Below the pieces are notes generated by a model, which saw only the letters and a program-made list of their open reading frames with translations, did no database searches and was not told the DNA's origin. Below, piece after piece: positions 9,427 through 17,599 of a stretch of 55,504 bases of DNA. The position numbers were made by a program, and so were the translations under genes. Numbering within the stretch: position 1 is the stretch's first letter; the number at the start of each line of letters is the position of its first letter. The DNA is taken from assembly GCF_001439605.1 (NCBI RefSeq), contig NZ_LMBX01000031.1, positions 1 through 55,504 on the forward strand, given 5' to 3'. Source of the stretch: Cytobacillus praedii. GTDB lineage: Bacteria; Bacillota; Bacilli; Bacillales; Cytobacillaceae.

Positions 9427-10851
9427 TTAATTTGCAGCAGATTTTTTCCGCAATAGATCTTTATCTATCCGTGAAAGCAAGACAACAATTACATATCCGA
9501 TCCAAGCAAATGCAATATTCCAATCAGAAAGGCTGCTCTCCTGAATATAAACGATCGCCATCACTGCTGCCAATGAGGTTAAAAATAAAAAGGACATTTT
9601 GCCAAATGACACGGGAACATGATACAGCTTTTGGCTTTTAAAGAAAATATACGTAATTGCGACTAAGTATGAAAGCAAATAAGCTGCGACACTTCCCCAG
9701 ATTGAAAATAGAGGAATTAAGACCACATTCAAAATAATATTAATAACTGCTGCCATTCCGAACGCATAAGAAATGATCTTTGTTTGCTTCGAGAAAAAGA
9801 TACCAACTGAAATGATCATATAGAAAAAGTTCAAGAAGGTTACAGCAGATAAAATGGCTACATATTGATAGGCTTCATAATAATTATCGTTTAATATTTG
9901 GAAAATCCATGGCATTACTGTTGCGATGAATAAGACTCCAATTGTCCCAACTAAAAGAATACCATAATATAACTTGGCGAATAAAATCGGACTATCCTTC
10001 TTATCCTTTAGTGACATTGAGAATGGTCTCCATGCCATTTGAACACCACTTGTAAGAAGTGTAATTAAGGTAGCAAACTTTATTGCCGTTTCGTAAATCC
10101 CCACTTCTCTTAAAGAAGTAAATTCCTTTAGAAAAATGACATTTGCATTAACGATGACCCAAAATGCTAAAGATGCAGGCACTAGAGGAGTCGCATACTT
10201 TAAGATTTCTTTCAAAAGCTTTTTATTAAAAGTAAAGCGCACGTATTTTAGTGCTGGTTTAATTAGAAGGATAACAACTATTGATACACTTATAATTCTT
10301 CCATACATGATTCCATCCATAGTAGGTGTTACAAAAGCTAAAAACCCATAGGAGAGTATGGCGATTAGGAGCATTTTCAATATGGTAAAGAAAACGACCT
10401 TTTTTGTAAAGAATTCATACCGAAGCACCGTAAGAATCAATGCAATAACCGTATCCAGAGCCAGAACTCCAATAGCGATATAAAGTAGGTAATAAAGCTT
10501 AGGCTCATCAAAAAATAATGAAGATAACCATTGGCCACCTATCAAAAATACAACCGCAGTTATGAGAACAACCGTCAACCTAAAGGTCATGACAGAACGG
10601 ACATAATCAATCCTTTTCTTCTTATCCTCGGTATCAAAGTAGTAAAAAGCAAGAGCAGAATCCGTACCGAAAATAACAACAAAGGTAAGCATCGATGTAA
10701 TACGATCCAAATAACCCAATGCACCGTACTGTGCTGGATCAAGATAAGATGTATATATCGGAAGCATAATAAAGGCAATTAGCTTCGTTCCTACGTTCAT
10801 AAATGCGTAAAGGAGCGAATCCGCTCCTAAACGCTTAATTTGGGCGAACAC
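9427..10851 (-). CDS. Repeat-unit flippase (Wzx-type, MOP superfamily)
   Basis: 474 residues with about fourteen hydrophobic segments. It begins MFAQIKRLGADSLLYAFMNV, the usual start of Wzx and Polysacc_synt proteins, and has PIYTSYLDPAQYGALGYLD near residues 31-50. It would move undecaprenyl-linked repeat units across the membrane for polymerisation. Start is GTG at 10851, one base after the preceding stop. GGGAG lies about 11 bases upstream, inside the end of the acetyltransferase gene. Family length and topology agree. Confidence 0.88.
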   Translation of the reverse strand: MFAQIKRLGADSLLYAFMNVGTKLIAFIMLPIYTSYLDPAQYGALGYLDRITSMLTFVVIFGTDSALAFYYFDTEDKKKRIDYVRSVMTFRLTVVLITAVVFLIGGQWLSSLFFDEPKLYYLLYIAIGVLALDTVIALILTVLRYEFFTKKVVFFTILKMLLIAILSYGFLAFVTPTMDGIMYGRIISVSIVVILLIKPALKYVRFTFNKKLLKEILKYATPLVPASLAFWVIVNANVIFLKEFTSLREVGIYETAIKFATLITLLTSGVQMAWRPFSMSLKDKKDSPILFAKLYYGILLVGTIGVLFIATVMPWIFQILNDNYYEAYQYVAILSAVTFLNFFYMIISVGIFFSKQTKIISYAFGMAAVINIILNVVLIPLFSIWGSVAAYLLSYLVAITYIFFKSQKLYHVPVSFGKMSFLFLTSLAAVMAIVYIQESSLSDWNIAFAWIGYVIVVLLSRIDKDLLRKKSAAN

Positions 10852-10852
10852 C

Positions 10853-11584
10853 CTATAACAGCTCCCGCTCGTCTACCATTTTGACGAATTTAGCAGGAAC
10901 ACCTTTAATTAAAGTCTTTTCTTCCGTATTCTTTGTAACTAATGCACCAGCGGCAACAAATGTTTCCTCTTCAACAACGATACCTGGAAGAATGATCGAT
11001 GCTCCACCTACGCGAGCGCCTTTTTTCACATGGGCCCCTTTAATCTTGTCAAAACGTTCTTCTGTACGGCCCATGAAATTATCATTTGTTGTTGTCACAC
11101 AAGGAGCGATAAATACTTGCTCCTCCAATGTTGTGTAAGCTGTAATATAGGAATTAGATTGGATTTTTGTGCGATCGCCAATTTTAACAAAGTTTTCAAC
11201 TGTTACGCCTCTGCCGACGATAACAAAATTTCCGATTTCAACGTTTTCTCTTACACTTGCAAGGTCTGCAATTAGTGTGCTTGAGCCAATTTTTGCTCCA
11301 CGGTAAATAACACAATTCGCACCAATAGTTACTTCTTCACCAATTTCCAGTGCAGGAATGGAATCAGATAGCTTAACCGTGCTCGTTTTTGCTGGCTTTG
11401 GCGGCTTTCCGACAACAGCTCCATCTGCAATTGTCGTATTATCCCCAATCGCTGTTCCCTCATGAATCGTTACGCGGTTACCAACGATAACGTTTTTACC
11501 GATTTTTACATCTTTTTCAATAACAGAAAAATAACCGACCTTTGCCGTTTCATCTACTATAGCGGAAGGATCAATAAAATTCAT
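10853..11584 (-). CDS. wbpD: Left-handed beta-helix N-acetyltransferase (WbpD-like)
   Basis: 243 residues built largely of hexapeptide repeats such as IGKNVIVGNRVTIHEGTAIG, giving a trimeric left-handed beta-helix acetyl-CoA-dependent transferase. In the Wbp pathway this enzyme acetylates the 3-amino group of UDP-GlcNAc(3NH2)A. The neighbouring 6-dehydrogenase, 3-dehydrogenase and aminotransferase genes make that assignment likely. At 243 residues it is longer than classical WbpD (about 190), so a related acyltransferase acting on another amino sugar is possible. GGGAGA stands before the ATG. Confidence 0.8.
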   Translation of the reverse strand: MNFIDPSAIVDETAKVGYFSVIEKDVKIGKNVIVGNRVTIHEGTAIGDNTTIADGAVVGKPPKPAKTSTVKLSDSIPALEIGEEVTIGANCVIYRGAKIGSSTLIADLASVRENVEIGNFVIVGRGVTVENFVKIGDRTKIQSNSYITAYTTLEEQVFIAPCVTTTNDNFMGRTEERFDKIKGAHVKKGARVGGASIILPGIVVEEETFVAAGALVTKNTEEKTLIKGVPAKFVKMVDERELL

Positions 11585-11621
11585 AAGAAATGTCTCCCTT
11601 TGCCTTTTAATTAAAATGGTA

Positions 11622-11705
11622 ACTTTGACCGGATTATTGGAGAATTTGACCGGATTATCTTCGTAATGGCTGGATTATTCTCCAATTCGGCCGGAATATC
11701 GGAAT
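11622..11705. repeat. 21-bp degenerate tandem repeat, four units
   Basis: Units begin at 11622, 11643, 11664 and 11685, exactly 21 bp apart, around a core of TTTGACCGGATTAT. It lies between the acetyltransferase and dehydrogenase genes. It resembles the array at 25337-25475 in period and CCGG core. No open frame is kept. Confidence 0.75.
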
Positions 11706-11710
11706 GACTA

Positions 11711-13024
11711 TTATAATTTAATGTATTTATTTGGCTTCGCAATGTCTTTCAGTGCGTTACGAGTATCGAATATAACCTTGCTTTCCTGTGCAATCATTTC
11801 ATAATCAAAATCTGTATGATCAGTTGTTACTAAAACAAGATCTGCCTCATTTAAAAGCTCTTTAGATAATTCAACCGTTTCAACCGTTTGGTCGCACGAT
11901 CTGAATGACTTCACATAAGGATCTACTACTGTATAATCTGCACCGTGATGTTCTAACAGTTCAACAATCTTAAGAACTGGAGATTCCCTTACATCATCAA
12001 TGTCCTTTTTGTATGCTACACCAAGAACAGCAACCTTCGCACCACGAAGTGCTTTGCCATCTTCATTCAATGTTTGCATCGCGCGTGTGATAACATATTC
12101 AGGCATGCTGTTGTTAATTTCGCCAGCAAGCTCAATTAGTCGTGTATGGTAGTTATACTCACGAGCCTTCCATGTTAAGTAGAATGGATCGATTGGGATA
12201 CAGTGTCCGCCTAAGCCTGGACCTGGATAGAAGGCCATAAATCCGTAAGGCTTTGTTTTTGCTGCATCAATTACTTCCCATACATCAATGCCCATTTTCT
12301 CACAAAGAATAGCCATTTCATTCGCTAATGCAATATTAATGTGACGGAACGTATTTTCGAAGATTTTCTCCATTTCAGCAACTGCTGGAGAAGATACTTC
12401 ATGTACATCGCCTTCAAGAACACTTCTGTAAAGGGCCGCTGCCACTTTCGTACAGTTTTCAGTGATTCCGCCAACTACTTTCGGTGTATTCTTCGTTTTG
12501 AATTGTTTATTACCTGGATCCACACGTTCTGGAGAATAGGCAACAAATACCGTTTCACCAGTTTTCAAGCCTTTTTCTTCAAGCGCAGGCTTTACAATTT
12601 CCTCTGTTGTTCCTGGGTAAGTAGTTGATTCTAATACAACAAGCATGCCTTCATGTGCATATTTAGCAATTTCTTTTGATGAGCTTTCTACATAAGATGT
12701 ATCTGGCTGCTGATAAATATCAAGCGGCGTTGGCACACAGATTGCTACTGCATCTACTTCTTGGATACGGGCATAATCAGTTGTTGCAACTAAACGGCCA
12801 TCCTTAATCATATCTGCTAAATCCTGATCAACCACGTCTCCGATGTAGTTAATTCCCATATTCACTTGCTCTACACGTGCAGCCTGCACATCAAAACCGA
12901 TAACCTTATAGCCTGCTTTCGCTTTTTCAACTGCTAATGGAAGGCCAACATAGCCTAAACCAACAACACCTATGACAGCTTCTTTATTTTCAATTTTATT
13001 AATTAATGATGTATATACGTTCAT
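11711..13024 (-). CDS. wbpA: UDP-N-acetylglucosamine 6-dehydrogenase (WbpA-type)
   Basis: NAD-dependent four-electron oxidation of the sugar C6 to a carboxylate. 437 residues with three domains: the N-terminal NAD fold with VGLGYVGLPLAVEKAKAGY, a central domain, and a C-terminal UDP-binding domain with VLGVAYKKDIDDVRESP. The catalytic Cys lies in GPGLGGHCIPIDPFYL near residue 270, with AKTKPYGFM just before it. AAGGAGAAAGAAAG precedes the ATG. The neighbours (3-dehydrogenase, aminotransferase, acetyltransferase) favour UDP-GlcNAc over UDP-ManNAc as substrate and give UDP-GlcNAcA as product, the first step toward a diacetamido uronic acid. Confidence 0.92.
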   Translation of the reverse strand: MNVYTSLINKIENKEAVIGVVGLGYVGLPLAVEKAKAGYKVIGFDVQAARVEQVNMGINYIGDVVDQDLADMIKDGRLVATTDYARIQEVDAVAICVPTPLDIYQQPDTSYVESSSKEIAKYAHEGMLVVLESTTYPGTTEEIVKPALEEKGLKTGETVFVAYSPERVDPGNKQFKTKNTPKVVGGITENCTKVAAALYRSVLEGDVHEVSSPAVAEMEKIFENTFRHINIALANEMAILCEKMGIDVWEVIDAAKTKPYGFMAFYPGPGLGGHCIPIDPFYLTWKAREYNYHTRLIELAGEINNSMPEYVITRAMQTLNEDGKALRGAKVAVLGVAYKKDIDDVRESPVLKIVELLEHHGADYTVVDPYVKSFRSCDQTVETVELSKELLNEADLVLVTTDHTDFDYEMIAQESKVIFDTRNALKDIAKPNKYIKL

Positions 13025-13038
13025 CTTTCTTTCTCCTT

Positions 13039-14049
13039 TTATAGAACGACTTTTTTGCCAGTTTCAGCTGATTCTAATATGGCCAATATTAATTTTACAG
13101 GAGCAAGACCGTCTTCTCCAGTTACAATTGGGTTACGATTTTCTTTTACAGCAAGCACCATATCTTCGATGATGCATTGATGCCCTGGTTTGCCGAAAGG
13201 ATCCGCTTGAATCTCATTTTTTATTTTGTCCGCTTCCTCTTCCGTTACACCTTCGATATCCCATGTTTCAATAAAGTTAGCGTTTCTTCCGCTAATTTTC
13301 ACCGATGCGGTTTCTCCAAAGATCGCAAGTGATTCTTCTAGATTCTTTGGATAGATGGTCGTTGCTGCTTCGATGACTCCAAGCGCTCCATTCTTAAATT
13401 GAACGACAGCTGCTGCGACATCTTCAGTTTCGATTTTGCGTAAGCGGGTAGCCGCCATAGCCTGAACCGATTCTACCGGTCCCATTAACCAAAGCATTAA
13501 GTCAAGATCATGTATGGCTTGGTTCATTAGAACACCGCCGTCAAATTCCTTCGTCCCACGCCATTCTGCTTGATCATAGTACGCTTGATTTCGATTCCAG
13601 CGTACTGTTGCGTTCGCATGGCTTAATTTCCCGAATGAGCCTGCATCCATCTGCTCTCTCAGTTTTTGAATAGCAGGTCTAAAGCGGTTTGGATGTACAA
13701 CAGCAAGCTTTACGCTGTTTTCATTCGCATATTTAATCATGTCCTCAGCATCTTGCAGCTTAAGGGACATTGGTTTTTCAACAATAATATGTCTCTTATG
13801 CTCTGCAACAATCTTTGTTAAGCGTGCATGTAAACCCGAAGGGACACAAATATTAACAACATCAATCTCCGGATTCTCTTCAAGCATTTGAGCTAAGTCC
13901 GTATATTTCTTTACATCTTCATTATCAATTACTAAACGTGCAGGGTTCGTATCGCATATTGCATACAAATTCGCATTTTCAGCCTTTTCGATGGCTTCAA
14001 TATGCTTGTTTGCAATATGCCCCATACCAACAACGGCAAAGTTAACCAT
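13039..14049 (-). CDS. wbpB: UDP-GlcNAcA 3-dehydrogenase (Gfo/Idh/MocA; WbpB/WlbA-like)
   Basis: 336 residues from the chosen ATG at 14049, which has AGGAGA ten bases upstream. A longer reading from 14073 starts inside the upstream gene without a ribosome site. The N-terminal Rossmann fold has FAVVGMGHIANKHIEAIEKA. EKPMSLKLQDAEDMI follows, carrying the conserved EKP lysine, and WNRNQAYYDQAEWRGTKEFDG with HDLDLMLWLMG fits the WlbA/WbpB branch. It would oxidise C3 of UDP-GlcNAcA, giving the 3-keto sugar for the aminotransferase. It overlaps the Wzz-like gene by 8 bp. Confidence 0.88.
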   Translation of the reverse strand: MVNFAVVGMGHIANKHIEAIEKAENANLYAICDTNPARLVIDNEDVKKYTDLAQMLEENPEIDVVNICVPSGLHARLTKIVAEHKRHIIVEKPMSLKLQDAEDMIKYANENSVKLAVVHPNRFRPAIQKLREQMDAGSFGKLSHANATVRWNRNQAYYDQAEWRGTKEFDGGVLMNQAIHDLDLMLWLMGPVESVQAMAATRLRKIETEDVAAAVVQFKNGALGVIEAATTIYPKNLEESLAIFGETASVKISGRNANFIETWDIEGVTEEEADKIKNEIQADPFGKPGHQCIIEDMVLAVKENRNPIVTGEDGLAPVKLILAILESAETGKKVVL

Positions 14050-14797
14050 GTTTATAGAATCTCCTAGCATCATTAATATATTTCCAAAGCATCAGTATAA
14101 GGATTGCAGCAATAATCCCCAAAACAAGCCCTGCTAATGTCAGTTCTAATTTATACGTGTTTGTTGGGCCTACTTCTTGAGAAACGATGCCCGGCTTTTC
14201 AAAGAAGGCTAAATCTGTTTTCATGCTTTGAATAGACGTTTTTGCCTTCGCAGCATCAGCCTCAGATTTTTCAAGCAAAGTAGTAATTTCTTCTGTTTCT
14301 TCAATTGTTAAATCTTCACTTTCAAGTCTTTCATTACTAACTCTGATCACATCATTTAATTGGTTAAAGGTTGTTTCATTATTCTTTATAATATCTTCAG
14401 TCGTTTGATATCTCAGATCATAGCTGTCAACAAGCCCTTGTTCAATGCCAGTTGCCATCTTCTTAAGGTCCTTTTCCAGCTGCTCTTTATTATCATCAAA
14501 AATTTTGATTTTCACATAGCTTTCACTAGAAACATATGCATCAATGACACCATGAACATCTTTGCCATAAGTAGCAACCACATTCGATGGATTTGTTAAT
14601 GCCTTTAATTTAATGGAACCTGTAAAAACAGATGCAGTCCCTACATATTTGCCATCTTTAGGAACAACATAAGAAGCACCGAATCCTACTAACGTAAATA
14701 GAAGCGGAATAATAAGGAAGAAAATTTTCTTCTTCCAAAAGAAAACTAAGTATTCGTATAACGCAAACCTTTTCTGTTCTGCCAAAAAGACCACCAT
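14042..14797 (-). CDS. Wzz/YveK-like chain-length determinant protein
   Basis: About 251 residues with a membrane segment near residues 25-47 (KIFFLIIPLLFTLVGFGASY), a mostly helical extracellular part with a coiled coil at about 145-195, and a second membrane segment near residues 222-240 (LAGLVLGIIAAILILMLW). This is the Wzz topology. It would set polymer length. No tyrosine kinase gene follows, unlike capsule loci with YveK/YveL pairs. The start is uncertain: AAGGA abuts the ATG at 14797, while GGTGGT suits a TTG at 14785. Confidence 0.75.
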   Translation of the reverse strand: MVVFLAEQKRFALYEYLVFFWKKKIFFLIIPLLFTLVGFGASYVVPKDGKYVGTASVFTGSIKLKALTNPSNVVATYGKDVHGVIDAYVSSESYVKIKIFDDNKEQLEKDLKKMATGIEQGLVDSYDLRYQTTEDIIKNNETTFNQLNDVIRVSNERLESEDLTIEETEEITTLLEKSEADAAKAKTSIQSMKTDLAFFEKPGIVSQEVGPTNTYKLELTLAGLVLGIIAAILILMLWKYINDARRFYKHG

Positions 14798-14838
14798 TCC
14801 TTTTAAAATAATAGAAACTGCTTAAATGCAAGTAAAGA

Positions 14839-14861
14839 AACGCCCCCTGCTCGGCGACGTT
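14839..14861 (-). terminator. Weak hairpin after the aminotransferase gene
   Basis: On the minus strand AACGTCGCC pairs with GGGGGCGTT with one mismatch, followed by TTCTTTACTT. It may reduce, rather than stop, transcription into the rest of the operon. Confidence 0.5.
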
Positions 14862-14873
14862 CCCTTTTATTTT

Positions 14874-15986
14874 TTATTTTTTGAAAAACTCCGCAATTTT
14901 CGCTACTACATATTCTTGCTGTTCTTGTTTCAATTCAGGGAACATTGGCAATGACAACGCCTCTTTAGCTGCCTTTTCTGATTCTGGCATATCTCCTTCT
15001 TTATAGCCTAGATCTCTAAATACAGGCTGTACATGGAGTGGCAGCGGATAATAGATCATTGTTTGCACACCTTGTTCTTTTAAGAAAGCCTGTAACTCAT
15101 CACGCTTCTCTACACGGATTGTGTATTGGTGGAATACGTGGTAATTGCCTTCTTTCTCAACCGGTGTTTTTACTAAGTCCCCTAATTGCTCATTAAGAAG
15201 ATGTGTGTAGATAGCTGCTCTTTCTCTTCTCAGCTCGCTCCATTTATCTAAATGCGGGAATTTTACGTTTAAAACAGCAGCTTGCATCTCATCCAAACGG
15301 CTGTTATAGCCTAATACATGATGATAGTATTTCGGCTTGCTTCCATGAACACGGATTACACGGCTGTTTTCTGCAACCTGGTCATCATTCGTCACAACCA
15401 TGCCTGCATCTCCGTATGCGCCTAGGTTCTTTGTTGGGAAAAAGCTGTATGTTGCTGCTGTCCCATATTCTGCAACAGTTTTTCCTTTATGCTTTGCACC
15501 GATTGCTTGTGCAGCATCACCGATTACTGCAAGTTGATGCTTATCAGCAATTGCACAAATTTCTTCCATATCGGCTGTTTGTCCATAAAGATGAACAGGA
15601 ATAATCGCTTTTGTTTTTTCAGTGATAGCTGCTTCAATTTTCTTTGGATCGATATTAAATGTTACTGGGTCGATATCAACATATACCGGAGTTGCTCCAG
15701 CACGAACAATCGAACCGCCAGTAGCAAAGAAAGTAAATGGTGTTGTAATTACTTCATCACCTGATTTTACTCCTGCTGCTTGTAGTGCAATATGTATGGC
15801 ATCACTTCCGTTTGCTACACCAATCCCATGACCAACACGGCTATACTCTGCTACATCAGCTTCCAGCTTCTTTACATTGGCTCCTAGAATAAAATGAGAA
15901 GAGCTCATCACTTGATCTAAAGCAGAAAGCATTTCTTCTTTCAATGATTGATACTGTTCACTTAAATCTAACATAGGAATATTCAT
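14874..15986 (-). CDS. wbpE: DegT/DnrJ/EryC1/StrS sugar aminotransferase (WbpE-like)
   Basis: PLP-dependent aminotransferase of about 370 residues. It begins MNIPMLDLSEQYQSLKEEM. Family motifs seen are ANGSDAIHIALQAAGVKSGD, TTPFTFFATGGSIVRAGATP, DAAQAIGAKHKGK, and the PLP lysine in TYSFFPTKNLGAYGDAGMV. The ATG at 15986 is preferred because GGAGGAA lies eight bases upstream. The TTG at 16001 overlaps that ribosome site. With the WbpB-like and WbpD-like products it would place an amino group at C3 of the uronic acid. It is the first gene of the operon. Confidence 0.9.
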   Translation of the reverse strand: MNIPMLDLSEQYQSLKEEMLSALDQVMSSSHFILGANVKKLEADVAEYSRVGHGIGVANGSDAIHIALQAAGVKSGDEVITTPFTFFATGGSIVRAGATPVYVDIDPVTFNIDPKKIEAAITEKTKAIIPVHLYGQTADMEEICAIADKHQLAVIGDAAQAIGAKHKGKTVAEYGTAATYSFFPTKNLGAYGDAGMVVTNDDQVAENSRVIRVHGSKPKYYHHVLGYNSRLDEMQAAVLNVKFPHLDKWSELRRERAAIYTHLLNEQLGDLVKTPVEKEGNYHVFHQYTIRVEKRDELQAFLKEQGVQTMIYYPLPLHVQPVFRDLGYKEGDMPESEKAAKEALSLPMFPELKQEQQEYVVAKIAEFFKK

Positions 15987-16115
15987 ACTCATTTCCTCCA
16001 ACTTCCTAGATGAAATACTAAATTATTTTAACATAAAATGGCGTTTGAATAGCTATTTTACACTACCTTTAAATGACAAATTTCGAACATAAACGCAAAA
16101 CTAAATGCTTCTTCT

Positions 16116-16148
16116 AAAAAAGCCGTTTGCGAGTCGTCCACAAACGGC
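16116..16148 (-). terminator. Strong terminator of the tagO-like gene
   Basis: GCCGTTTG (16122-16129) pairs with CAAACGGC (16141-16148), and on the minus strand the stem runs into TTTTTT. It separates the tagO-like gene from the polysaccharide operon, which must therefore start in 15987-16115. I found no convincing -35/-10 pair there. Confidence 0.85.
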
Positions 16149-16154
16149 CTAATG

Positions 16155-17222
16155 TTATTGTCTTCCAGTTACTTTTCGATATATTTTGATAACAGGCTGA
16201 TACTTCTCGTGTACTAAGCCGATTGTTTCCGCAAGTACTTCGAGGATCAACAATAATCCGAAGATGATAAAAATACTGACCCATAGCGTTGCCGTTGAAA
16301 ATAGTATGGCACTAATGCTAAAAATAATTCCAAATCCATAAATGCATAGCACTGTTTTCCGATGAGATAACCCAAGAGCTAACAGACGATGGTGCAAATG
16401 CGATTTGTCAGGAGCTGAAATCGGCTTCTTGTTTACAATCCGCCGAATAATAGCAAAGGTAGTATCAAAAACAGGCACACCTAGAATGATAATTGGAACA
16501 ATAAAACTAAATAAGGTTACACTCTTATACAAACCAAGTAATGACAGAATCGAAATGGCATAACCTAAAAACAATGCCCCTGTATCACCCATAAATATTT
16601 TTGCCGGATGGAAATTATGGAACAGAAACCCTAATGTGCTTCCCAGCAAAATAAGAGATAGCATCAAAATGAGCGGCTTCCCTGCTATTCCAGCCATAAA
16701 AGCGATGGTTGCAATAACAATCGCAGATATTCCTGCAGAAAGTCCATCAAGGCCATCAATTAAATTAATGGCATTCGTAATGGCTACAATCCAGAAGACC
16801 GTAATTGGATAGGTCCAAAAACCAACATCAAACGTACCGATAAACGGAATAGTTAAATGATCTATCGTCAAGCCGCTTCCTACAACAGCAGCTGCAGCAA
16901 GCAATTGACCGATTAGTTTATATTTCGCTGAAAGTTCATACTTATCATCAAGGACGCCAGTAATCACAATGATAATCGCACCTACTGTAATCCCAGTTAT
17001 CTTTTCATTATAGAGACCGCCCACAAAATAGCCTGCAATCACTCCAGCAAAGACAGCCAAACCACCGAGCCTAGGCATGATTTTTGAATGCACTTTCCTA
17101 TGATTCGGTTTGTCAGTCGCACCAATTTTCAGTGCAAACTTAATGACCAAGGGAGTTATTAGCAAGGACGTCACTAAAGCCGCAATAAATGCAGCTAAAA
17201 ATTTAATATCCAATGATATCAC
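16155..17222 (-). CDS. tagO: Undecaprenyl-phosphate GlcNAc-1-phosphate transferase (TagO/WecA)
   Basis: Integral membrane enzyme of the MraY/WecA family, 355 residues and about eleven membrane segments. It transfers GlcNAc-1-phosphate from UDP-GlcNAc to undecaprenyl phosphate, starting wall teichoic acid or other wall glycans. Motifs present: KPNHRKVHSKIMPRLGG near residue 39, VLDDKYELS (catalytic Asp pair), NAINLIDGLDGLSAG, KIFMGDTGALFLG, and HLHHRLLALG in the cytosolic loop. It has its own terminator, so it may serve more than one polymer. The divergent secA2 gene begins 378 bp away. Confidence 0.92.
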   Translation of the reverse strand: MISLDIKFLAAFIAALVTSLLITPLVIKFALKIGATDKPNHRKVHSKIMPRLGGLAVFAGVIAGYFVGGLYNEKITGITVGAIIIVITGVLDDKYELSAKYKLIGQLLAAAAVVGSGLTIDHLTIPFIGTFDVGFWTYPITVFWIVAITNAINLIDGLDGLSAGISAIVIATIAFMAGIAGKPLILMLSLILLGSTLGFLFHNFHPAKIFMGDTGALFLGYAISILSLLGLYKSVTLFSFIVPIIILGVPVFDTTFAIIRRIVNKKPISAPDKSHLHHRLLALGLSHRKTVLCIYGFGIIFSISAILFSTATLWVSIFIIFGLLLILEVLAETIGLVHEKYQPVIKIYRKVTGRQ

Positions 17223-17483
17223 CTTTAGTTTTTGAATTTATGCAGCCAGATTTATACTACCATATATCAAAAAGAATTCAATTAATTTCATTTTTAAAAA
17301 TATTCTCTTGTAAGGTATAGCAGTTACTTGCTAATAGTATCACCTCTTTTACAATAAAGTCTTTATTAGTTTTCGACCTTTAATGGAAGTTTCCTCTAAA
17401 GTTGACGAATATTATCGAAAAAAGTTTCAAAAAATGAAGAATAATAGAATCTGTCAAAAATTAACTGCGGCTTCTCTTCCAAA

Positions 17484-17512
17484 TTATATTATACTACATT
17501 ATATGTTATAAT
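17484..17512 (+). promoter_or_regulatory. Possible secA2 promoter
   Basis: TTATAT (17484-17489), 17 bases, then TATAAT (17507-17512) with ATTAGATAGG after it, 88 bp before the secA2 start. The -10 is perfect but the -35 is weak. The rest of the 377-bp interval between tagO and secA2 is AT-rich, with no gene that I can support. Confidence 0.45.
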
Positions 17513-17599
17513 TAGATAGGGAAAAATGTAGAAGCTAAAACAGTTATTAATCTTATAAAAATAGTACTACTTTTTAATAAATTTTTAGGAGAGAACAGC

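Noticed and set aside
15987..16115. Promoter of the polysaccharide operon
   Set aside because: Candidate boxes such as TTGTCA and TAAAAT have spacers of only 13 bases; I cannot support a specific promoter although one must lie here.
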